Positions 1 through 10,642 of a stretch of DNA of 16,912 nt are shown in pieces (within the stretch, counting starts at the first letter, position 1; each line of letters begins with the position of its first letter). The notes under the pieces were generated by a model that worked only from the letters and a program-made list of their open reading frames with translations, ran no database searches and had not been told where the DNA came from. The DNA comes from Dunaliella salina. Taxonomy: Eukaryota > Chlorophyta > Chlorophyceae > Chlamydomonadales > Dunaliellaceae. Position numbers and translations under genes: made by a program. The stretch spans positions 282,166 to 299,077 of the forward strand of contig MU069684.1 in NCBI GenBank assembly GCA_002284615.2, given 5' to 3'.

Positions 1-32
1 ACGTGCATGTGTGCGTGTGTGTGCGTGTGCAA
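1..32. repeat. TG/CG-rich simple sequence
   Basis: Alternating purine-pyrimidine tract (acgtgcatgtgtgcgtgtgt and on), truncated by the window edge. Low-complexity, with no gene content. Confidence 0.7.
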
Positions 33-652
33 GAGCATAGTTCTCCAGTGCTTTCTTTCCGGCATGCCATGTAAGTGCCTTTGAATTACTCACTGCCCTC
101 TGATGGTACATGAATGTGGCAGAAAAGCTCCACTCTGAAAAGGCTGGTTGCAATACAAGAAGTTTTCAAGACTTTGTTGATGCACAACCTTCAAATGGGA
201 AATTTGTGCAGGTGTCATGGAACACACACAGAGAAAGAATGACTCAATTTTGGGTACTGCCAGCAGCTTTCTGGAGCATTCCATGTATGACAGTACAGGA
301 AATTAGCCTTTTTCATTGATTAGGTCATCTGCAGGGACCCATAGCCATTTTTTGTTTTGCACCTTTTGCTGGTGATGTTTGCCCATGCATAAATGAGTAC
401 CTGTCCATCATCTCATGTGCTCCCTCTGATGTCTCACGATTGCTTTGTAGGTGCTCGAAGCCTAAGGAAAACTGTTTGCACCCTGATGTGCTGCCTGGTT
501 TGCAACGAAGATCATGGATGGACTGAGAGAGGGAGCAAGTCGGTCGCCACAGAACTGTGTTTTTGTGCTCATGGTCCAAGTCTGCTTCTGCAGTCCACAC
601 AATACCACAAGGCATCAGCACTACCCACTCTTTGCCTCTTTCCTACCACCAG
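1..652 (+). other. Intron DNA upstream of the first visible PRS exon
   Basis: I searched for an exon encoding the SGxANP strand that should precede ALAQE and found none. Short open frames on both strands here lack recognisable motifs. The stretch ends in a pyrimidine-rich tract and CAG at 650-652, a good acceptor. Apart from the TG-rich tract at the very start I see nothing. Confidence 0.6.
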
Positions 653-748
653 GCCCTGGCACAGGAGGTGACGCACTACTTGGGCATGGAGCTGGGGAGC
701 ATCACAAGCAAGCGCTTCGCGGATGGCGAAATTTACATTCAAATCCAG
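653..748 (+). CDS. PRS: PRS exon a (first visible coding exon)
   Basis: Thirty-two codons from ALAQEV to IYIQIQ, including RFADGE. An acceptor (ctaccaccag) precedes it and a donor (gtgtgt) follows; both junctions are phase 0. In the family, ALAQE directly follows an SGxANP strand, so this is not the first coding exon. Confidence 0.93.
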
Positions 749-3700
749 GTGTGTGAACGGTGTTGACTGGAAGGTGCTGCTTGAAGGGAGTGGGCTGGAG
801 TGGAAAGAAATGGAAGTGATGAGGGTGTGAGAAGGTTCGGATGGTGTTGAAAGGATGTGATGTTCTTGTTTGAAAGTCAGGTTCATGGCTGTGTACAGCC
901 AAAGGACCTGACCAGTTAAGCAGCAGGATCTCATTGACGTGTGTTTGAGGCATCAATGTCATGGGGCATTGGCTGCCATCAATGAGATGAACAGACAGTT
1001 GCAGCAGACCATGTCAAGGTGTCGGGAAAGGTGTGCCTGTTTCCACTTTCTCCTATTTTGGGACAGTCTGGCCATCAGCACCTGTGAAGACTGCCAGCAT
1101 AATCATCGCCTGTTCAAATGTGTTTGCTTCTGCCTGTGTTCAGATGCATACGATGCTCAGCAGATGGGTTATGTGGTGGACGCACCAACAAAGTGCATTG
1201 TCAGGTGACAGCTTTTGCTCATATGTGTTGCTTGCAGGAGTCCATCCGAGGCTGTGATGTCTTCCTCATTCAGCCCTCGTGCCCACCTGTGAATGACAAC
1301 CTCATGGAGCTGCTGATCATGATTGATGCTTGCAAGCGCGCCTCAGCCCGCAGCATCACTGCTGTGATCCCTTACTATGGATATGCTCGGGCTGACCGGA
1401 AAGTCAAGGTAGGTGTTGCTACTGCTCGATGAGAGTTGGTAACGGGGGGCTGCAGGAAGGACGATGACAGCACCTGGCTCATCGTCGCTTCTGGATACAA
1501 TATGCAGAGTGTTGTGCGCTCAGGGTGCAGAGTTCCCCTGTTCTGTAAGCCCCATTTCTCTCGCCTGCTCGAGACTTACGTCTAGCTTTAAGCCATCCAG
1601 CTGACAGTTTGCTCGGACTAATAGCATCGTCTGAGAAGAAGTGTGTTTGTTCCTGCTGGTAGTGCCCTCATGAAAAAGTGGCATGTGTTAATGCAAGAAT
1701 TGTTTCACTCAAAGCAGAAACAAAGGCAATGGGGTGTATGTGAACTTGCTACAAGGGGAGCAGGCTGAGACACCCACTCTTTTGCGGGCAAGTGCTCTAA
1801 CCATGTGCACACTTGCGGAACCAATTTTCTGGCACTTGAGCATGTGTCATTGCATTTCATTTTAAGATCCCCTCTGAGCCTGATTTGCTGGAAAAAGCGC
1901 GTGATGGCATGGGATATACAGGGTCACATAGAGCAAGAAGAACCAAAGCTTATGAAGTTTTGAGTCTGCTGCCCTCGGTTGCTTGAACCATTGCTCCAGA
2001 TAGGTGACCTGTCAGCTCAGCTCCACATGTAAGTTCTGTCTTTGCTGCTGCCCACTTTCACTGTAAGCAATCTAAATCATCTGCTCATCCTTGTTTGTGC
2101 CTGCTTTGCCTCAGGGCCGCGAGTCCATCGCTGCCAAATTAACTGCCAACCTGATAACCGAAGCTGGCGCTGACCGGTACGTGGAGCATGTCATGGCAGC
2201 TGTAGTACACGTTGTGTGAGATACTGCGTGGCAAACAGTGGACACCACAGCATATGCAAGGTGTAGAAAACATCGTGGTGTATGGATAAATGAGGACACA
2301 CCGCACCGTAGGAAATTTGCACCACAGCAGGTAAATGTTGTAGGCCACATCATGGCACAGATGTAGGACACGTCGTTGCAGACGCCCTTGGTTCACTGCT
2401 CGCTGCTGTCGTTGAAGCACTGTGCCAAGAGTCAAGCCAGACAGGTATGGGTTTTAGTTCATGCCCCGCTGCAGGAAGCTGAGTCTACTGAGTATGCAGG
2501 ACCCGTATCTAAACCCCTCTGAGCAACCCTGCGTACTTGGTTTGTGCCAGGGGCTGCTCAGGGCGTGGGGCCAGAAATCAGGCAAAATCTCTGCCAAAAA
2601 AGGGGTTTCTCAGGAAGCCCTTCCCTGGCTGGTACCTGACCAGCAGCAATGGCTAAGCACTTCAACAGGAGCATATTCTGGGGGGCGCGGGGGGCTGGGG
2701 CGGCGATCCAGGAATTCGCTCCTCAGCACCCCAATTTTGGCAGGGAAAAGCTGGAATCTATGCGGAAGGCATAGGGTGCACCATTTGGATAGCTGACTTT
2801 TGTGACTTCTATAGTGAAGTTGACATTGACAGGTTAAATTTCTCCTCCAGCTTTGAGGATAGCTGCAGATTCGGAGTTCGTGCAAAGAGCAGGTCAAAGA
2901 GGAGGTCTGCCTCATCAGATGATGCAGCAACGCTTGAGTCCATTCCTTTGCATGTCAAAATGATATCTTCTGGCTTTGACTGCTCCCCAGGGACACGCAC
3001 ATCCACTCCTGGCCCCCAAACCTGGCAGGACATGCCTGAAAAATATGCTGAACAAGTCCTCATTCTCAGGTTGTGGCCAAACATGGTGCTTGCATGGCTT
3101 GTCAGTTTGCACCACCATTGCAAATGGCGCACAGGTGATCACGCACACAGTGCTCTGGACCAAGCTTTGCCTCTCTTTTCTTCACTCAGATGAATCAGGC
3201 CTGACCTGAAACCTACCCAAGAGCCAAAATATAGGCAAAACTCATGCCAAAGCAGGTGTTTTAGCATTCGTCTTCCTGGAAATGGTCGAAATTGACCTGA
3301 AATGCCCCTGGGCTTTGTGAGCCCCACTTCCACTTGTTTGATCCAGAAGTGTCAAGTTGGCCACCCTCAACCACATATTCAGCTTGCAGCGGGGCATTTT
3401 TCACGCGTAGCTTGGCTGGTTGACAATAATTGCCTGATGTGTTTTGCACAGCAGATGTAAGTGGTACAGATGCTCTCAGCAACAAGCCATGCTTGTATCT
3501 GCACTTGATCGTTGTTGAAGCTCTGGAGCTCTGAATTCCAAGAATATCTCTTCCTCTGCCTGCAGTGTGCTGGCCATGGACATCCACAGTGGGCAGTGCG
3601 TTGGCTATTTCGATATCCCTGTGGATCACATATTCGGAGAGGTGAGGCTGCCCTTCAGAGCATGCTTCCTGATGTACAGCGTGAGAAGCTGATGCTCCAG

Positions 3701-6700
3701 TTAAGATGCACGGGCCTCATTAATAAACCTTGATTAATTAAGGTTAATTGATTCGTCAATTATGAAGGTATCCGATACCATGTAACTGTTATCATTACAG
3801 TAATATTGCAGTCATATCCCGGCTATCGATGTAAAGTTATATTTTCATATCAGCAAAATTTAGCCCGCCTTCCCCTCCTTGAGATCAACATCTCTTCAAA
3901 AAGCATTTTATTGGGCATGCTTTACCCAAGACAATCTTTGCTTGGCTTCCGCCTTGGGTGAAGCATGTCGTAGAAAATGCTTTTCGAAGAGATGATAATC
4001 TTGATGGGGTGGAAGCATCGGCCTAAAAAGTGCAAGCCCACAGGGCTCAAGATCAGATGCTGGACAAGCCTAGCAAGCTAAAGAAGGTGAAGGAACTCTT
4101 GGATGTCATTGTTGCCATGGAGAGAGCTGAAACCATGTGGTGCAAGAGGGCTGCAGCACACTCATCAGCTCTGANAGGCAGACACCCAAACAGCACGGTA
4201 GCTCCTGCATGAGCCCCCTCAGAGGTGGAGAAGCTTGATGGAGCAGATGATGGCGAAAAGGAGCATGGTGGTAAGCGCGAGCGCTTGCACCTGAGCATGG
4301 TGACGCACTACATGCCCACTGTGATGGTGCAGGGGCAAGAGTGTGCAGAGGTACCTTCTGAAGTGCTCATCACTGGTGGAATAGCATTCAAGTTCATGAA
4401 TATTGAGTACTTGAGGGGGGCAAGCAGTGCGCTTGCCAGCAATCTAAATGCCTTTGGTACCAAGATTCTTGTCTGTTCCCTCCCGTTTTAAATGACCTCA
4501 CAGAACATGATCAGCTAATCCCTGAGGTTGAAACCCCTCCAGCCCAGGAACCCCGGGGTTATTCCTGAAATGTGATATTGCTGTAGTATTACTGTGGTAA
4601 CGGACTCCCAATATGTCGTACAAAACCCTGCACCCAAATCATAAATGTTTTGATTCCTCCTTGTACATGCACTTGCCATACATGATGAAGAAGGTGATCA
4701 CCAGGAGGTGTGCTGCTTGGCAAGCGATTCACATATTGAGGTGTAGAAGATGGACTACTCAGGACGCTCCACCCAAAAGGTTATTTAACGGGGCTAAAAT
4801 TGTTTGGCAACAATTCGGTTTCTCCAAAATTTGGCAGATGTGCAGCCATGTCATTGTTGGAAGTAATGCCTTGGCAAGGAAACGGAAATTTGCATCCATT
4901 GCGTCTTCACTGTGAATGTCCTCGTCAACCTTCAGCCTCATGCACTCCTCTGACTGGTAGACAGGTGAAGCTACCATCCCATATAAAAAAAAAAACGTTC
5001 ATTCCTAGTATGTAATATCATCTCCGAAGTTGTGGTATTACAGTGAAGCTGCTGATGATTGTAGCACAATGGCTATGGGCCCTGCTGTTTTGCACCTAAT
5101 CATTTCGCCCTCCGTAAAGAGAACTTGTCAGGCTCTCACTTATGGGCATCAAAGATAAGTATTGAATTCTTGCCCTGCTCATGCAAGTGTGTTGCTGCTG
5201 CTGATTCTGCCACTGACTCATGAGAAGAGGGCACAACTTGGTGCCCAAGTCACCCGCACCTGTCTTGTGCACCTGAATGATTCTGTCCTGTGCCCAGCGT
5301 TCCAGCACACGCTGTCCACTCCCTACAACCCCCAGTGTTGCTTCCCAGGCTTCCCAAAGGAAATTTCGCCCACGTCATGTTGCTTTGCTTCCAGATGCCT
5401 TGGCCGCCCACTGCTTGCAACACACTGAACATTTTAACCCACTAGGCTGCTCCTCAGGTCAGCCATTAGCCTCTCCTACAACTGCTGTCTCCTGCTGCTG
5501 CTCCCCCTCCCCTTCCTTCCCCACTAAGGAAATGAGAGCATGCAGGCACTGCAGCTGTACTTGCATGCACTGTTTGGGGAACAGGCGCTGCTGAGTCTGC
5601 TGCTGCTGCTGCTGCTGCTGGAGTGGAGGCAGGCTTTAAATTTGGCTGGGACAAAGTCAAACCCCTTGACAATTTCATCAAACACAAACAATTGTTGTTT
5701 GAGGAGTTCATCAACGATTGCATGAGGTACTTTAAGTTTTTTTTTGTCACAGGATGCTCAGTGATGCCCTGCTTGGTGATCAAGTGGAAAACTGCATTAT
5801 GCTTTCTGTTGTGGTATGTTCTTTCGGGGTGCTCTCGAGAAACACACTTCGTAATGGGCTTGACGGGACTGCTGGACAGCATCAGATGATCCTGATACTG
5901 CGAGGCAGGAGGGGTGGGGTGGGGGGGGAGGAATTGCATGTGTCTCGAGTGTGGAGTGTGCTTGCGCTCTTGAGAAACACTGGTCTCAAGCTCAGCGGGG
6001 CTGCTGCATCCCATGCTCTTACTTGTGCTATTCGGTAGGGGACTGCCATTTGCCAGTCTCTCCAGTGAGAAGTGTACTTGCTTGCGTACCCTAGCGGCTT
6101 GAGCAGTCCACGCGGCTTTGCATACCACTTGCCCGATCATCCTCGCCTGCCACTACATTCCTTGCACTGCTTGCTTATTGGCTGGTCTGCGCATAGCTCA
6201 CACTTCCTGCTGTGCTGTGCTGTGCTGTGCTGTGCCTGCAGAGCGTGATCTTGGACTACTTGGCCTCCAAGCGCATCCAGACAGGGGACCTGGCGGTGGT
6301 GTCACCAGATGTCGGCGGTGTGGCACGGTGAGGGAGGGGAGCAGAGAATTGCATAAAATAGCCCTGCCCAGCAAGACTGCCAGATTGGATCAGAAAGGCT
6401 TGTTTGAGTTTGTGGGGTGAGGCCCCGGTAGCCCCTCCAGACGCGGTTGAAGGTGGATGTTGGACTGTGAGTGGAACTGTACAGAGCTAAGGGCCTCCTG
6501 TGTGGTTGATGAGCGAGGATGCAGGCATGCCTTTCTTGCATGATGCATCAGCTCAAGCATCAGGCAGTACAGCAGGGCGCAAACTAGCCAGCATCCAACA
6601 TCCATACTCTTTGCCTAAGGTTTTGGCCAATGATGAATCAGAGTCTTCTGGCAAGAATACATAAGAAGAACCATGAACTCAGGGCACTTGTAGAGGGGGG

Positions 6701-9700
6701 GGGGGGGGGGGGGCGGGTGCTTTCGAAGGGCCTGGCCTGTAGCATTTTCTCTGCATGCTGTCAGCACAGCTCACTGTGCAGTGCAATACTGCTGCTGTTC
6801 TCGCAGTGCTCGAGGCTTTGCGAAGAAACTAAACGACGCGCCGCTGGCAATCGTGGACAAGCGGCGCAGCGGGCACAACATGTCTGAGGTCATGAACGTG
6901 ATCGGTGACGTGAGGGGCAAGGTGGCCGTGCTGGTAGACGACATGATCGACACTGCAGGCACCATTTCCCAGGCAGCCAAGGTCTTGCGCCAGGTTTGTG
7001 CCCCGCAATGCACATATGCGTTGCACGTGATGGTAAGAAGAAAGAGTAGGATTGGGTAAACAGGGTTCAGGTTTTGACCAAAGAGGGTGGAAGAGCCCCT
7101 TTGGGTCCTCTGTAGCCCTCCTTGCAGCCTTTTGCCAATTTCCCAACCCTCTTTACGCAACCCTTCAAATGAGTGATGGTTCGTCTCAAGCCCATTCTCA
7201 CGTGCGCTTCGCCCACAGTTCAACAGATCCAATTCGAAAATGTTGAAGAGGCAAAAAAAGGGAAAAGCCAGGAGAGTGCTAACCTGTGCAGTAGAGCTAG
7301 CCATCAAGGGCAAGCCATGGGGCAATGCTTTGCTGCCACTGACTCTAAAGAGGCGCATCTCTTCTTGGCCCTTACCATGTGGAATAATTCATGAACGCCC
7401 TGCCCCATTTCGTATCTGAGACGTGTGCACTGAGCACCAGGATGTGTGTCCAACTGTGCGTCTGGTGGCATAGATGCTCATCTGCCTGCTGTGTCCTGCT
7501 GTCTGCTTTTCCTGAGCAGGAGGGGGCTCGTGAAGTGTACGCGTGCACAACGCACCCAGTGTTTTCCCCACCAGCCATCGAGCGGCTCAGCAGTGGCGTG
7601 TTCGAAGAGGTCATTGTCACCAACACCATCCCCATAGCACCGGTGCGTACGATTTTTTTTTTGCTACCTATGAACGTAAGGAATAATTACAGCACGCACG
7701 CACTGGGCCCTCAGTCTTTGGCATCGGAAATGTGGCCGGCTGCTCATGAAAAGCAGACCATCTACCTGAATGCTTCATGAGTAGCATATGGGAGACCCTC
7801 AGGACCTCTTTCCAGCGGTCTGTCAGAGTTGAAAACGTGGTGCGGACCATTCTGATTACTGAACACAAAAGGTTTTCTATCATTTCTGGGACCAAATGAT
7901 TTATATTTAGGGGTCAGTACGATGGGAAGCTTGCAGGAATATGCGCAAGTGTGGAAACCCCTTTTCTTCTGCAGAATTCCTGGGTAGAATAATTCCCTGA
8001 GGGGCGTATGGACAACAATCTTTTTAAAGAATTCCCAAGAATACAGACTGGGGCCGGCTGCGCTGTGTGAGACAGCAAAAACACTGATGCAGGGTTCAGG
8101 ATTGCCTTATTTTCAATGCCAAAACTCTATATCCCACCACCCAGGGCACCAAATTGAGTGATTGCAAGTGATGTGGAGTCCTTTTACCAAAAGATAATCA
8201 TTGCAAATAAAATGGAGTGAAAAGACCCAATGGTTGTTGAGATACGGAATTTCAGCCATTTCTCTAAGAGGAAATCCCACCACGAGGAGTACCAAAAAGG
8301 TCATTTTTTGACCTCCTTCCCTATTTTTGAGTATGCAGGGTGATCTGAGGCCAGGAGAGTGATCTGGGGTCCTCCGATTTTTTAATCATTTCTTTAAGAA
8401 TGTAATATTTTTCTAGATACTAAAGGTTGGCATGGTCAAATTTGAGAAAGAAAGGCAATGAAGATCATGTTTGGCAAATTGGCCAGTTGTCCCTAAAAAA
8501 CCAAATTGGTGCACAGACCACACGCCCCCTTTCGGGCTCAGAGAAGCATGATAAGCAAAGGAAAGGGCAGGTTCAGCAACACAGAGTAAGTTGATATAAC
8601 TGGAAGACAGGGAGTTTCAGACCTTCAACAACAAGCAGAGTCAGCACAGTCAGCCTTCCAACCAAGGAAAGCCATGCCTTGCAGTGCACTCGACATTGGC
8701 CTCAGTCACCCCAGCGCCACAGGGTGCCCACAAATTAGCAGTGGACAATAGAAGAGTCTAGGCGCCCAAGGTTAAAAAAGCAGACAACCCTCCTGAACCT
8801 CATCAGTTCTGTCCCTTCTCTTTCGAGGCAAGCTGCTGTCTCGCACAGGTCTGAGAGCCCCTAGGCGAAGCCCCTGACAGCTTGCTAAACGGGGATCCCT
8901 TGAGCAGGTAGCCTGTTTGCCAGCATCTGCCCCTCTCTCCATTCCTTGATGAAATGTGCATTGCTGCAAAGAACTGATAAACCTTGGGTACCGGAATTCA
9001 AAAGGACTAAAGAGAACTCGAAAGGAGGCAGTCGGGTTCGAACCAACGACCTGCCGCTTCCAGCGCATTTCCTGGTGCAGGCATGTGTCTGCAGGCGGCT
9101 GCTCTACCACTGAGCTATACCTCCCTGTGGTCTTGCGACCACTACAATTTTACCAAACACCTACCTTTGCAACAGATTGATGCAAAACGATGGCAAGCAC
9201 TGAAATGTGAAATGGACAGATGGCACAAGTTCAAGAATTGGGGAGCCTTGCAGGTCGTGAAGGCCATGCAATGGATGGCAAATTTATTTGTACATGGTGA
9301 CCTAGACTGTGTATATTGATGGCTAGCATTGTGATGTGTCTGGGGCATCAGGATAGGACGTGGATGAAAGAGCTGGAGAGCCTCGCAAGAACAAAGAAAG
9401 AGGGGGGCACAGGAACAAGCATGCAGAGTTGTGGTGTCTTGCCTGTCAGCCGGCAGGTATAACCGGAAAGGGCTCTGCAGAACATGTGCACAATTGTACA
9501 GTGACATGCACAGCTGTGTGCTAGGACTCCCAAGTGTCTGTAGCACAAATGGGGACTAGTGAGTTCTGGAGACAGGTGCATCACAATCAATCACTGGAGT
9601 TTCCCAGGTTTCAGTGCATCGTACAGGAGCATCCAGAGGACATGCCTGTTTTGGGGGGCAGTTGTCCACCTCTGGAATTGTAAGGATTAATAAGGGAGCT

Positions 9701-10576
9701 CATGACACAGTGCAAGTGTGGTGAGCAAACAACTAATTTGGGAGTGGGTGCAGCATGGGGGAATGTACAAATTTGCGTTGGGGGCGGAATACTGAATGCA
9801 TGGGGGGCAGTGTTTTTAATGAAGTCAGATGAGCATTTGTAAAAGTGAGGAGTTCTGTCCTGAGCGATTTTGGGCAAACAAAACAAAGTGGTAGGATTGA
9901 AGGTGGCTTATTTGACACTCTAATATCAGGTAGCTCGGGCGAAGCCTAAAGTGTGTCAGGTGCACATTTTGAGGCATTTCATGTCTAGATTAAGACACTT
10001 GAAAAGGGGGAAAGAAAAACCAGGGTCAGTTATACCAAAAAAATGGCACAACGCCCATTACTTTTCAAAGGTGACCCTCCCGGTTCTTAGGTAGCTCTTG
10101 GCTCTCACACAGTCCTTAATAGGGACCAAGGTGTAAATGGAGGGGAAGCAAAATGTGGTCCCGAATTTACTCCCAAAATCATGTGTGTATGGCTTACACG
10201 TTTGGGGCTCAGGTGCGGCTCTTGGCAAGCAGGGAAAGCTGGGCATTTACCCCAAGCTTTTGGCTTCAGTCAGCCTGCTTGCCCACAGCTTGTCGCTTCC
10301 TACGCCTTAATTGGGGTCTAAATGGCAATGTTCTTGACCCCAGTCCTCCCATGAGCCCCTTGGAATGTGCTGGTGGTGAAACACCTAGCCATCGCTGCTG
10401 ATGAGGCAAGCCAGGGGATGACTTGGAAGCCTCAGACGTCCAAGTCTGCAGAATTGCGTGCTGGAGGGTCCAGACATGGATCCTGCAACAGAATTTGCTG
10501 GTTGCAGGTGGGCATCAAGTCATAACCTACTGGCCTACCTGAAATGTTTTGTTTGGCGAGCGCGCATGCGCGCGCG

Positions 10577-10642
<66 letters not shown>

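Larger units (their letters stand above)
3642..6241 (+). other. PRS intron, 2600 bases
   Basis: GT...AG intron between exons d and e, phase 0. Within it are the palindrome cluster, hairpin, broken frame, an A11 run at 4985-4995, a CTG tract at 5597-5620 and a TGTGC tract beside the acceptor. The gaps 4495-5590 and 5730-6200 hold no feature I can support. Confidence 0.8.

Noticed and set aside
1..652. A first coding exon or promoter of PRS inside the window
   Set aside because: No reading frame encodes the SGxANP strand that must precede ALAQE, and 653 begins right after an acceptor, so the start is upstream.
5466..5600. Pyrimidine-rich stretch as a splice acceptor for an extra PRS exon
   Set aside because: Exons d and e join with no missing residues, so no extra exon is needed.
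5466..6140. 224-residue minus-strand open frame, the longest in the window
   Set aside because: It lies antisense in a PRS intron, has low-complexity Ala runs made by the CTG tract, and shows no domain.
8772..9180. Open frames containing VVGSNPTA or VGFEPTTC
   Set aside because: These peptides are the usual shadow of a tRNA T arm; the tRNA-Cys gene explains them.
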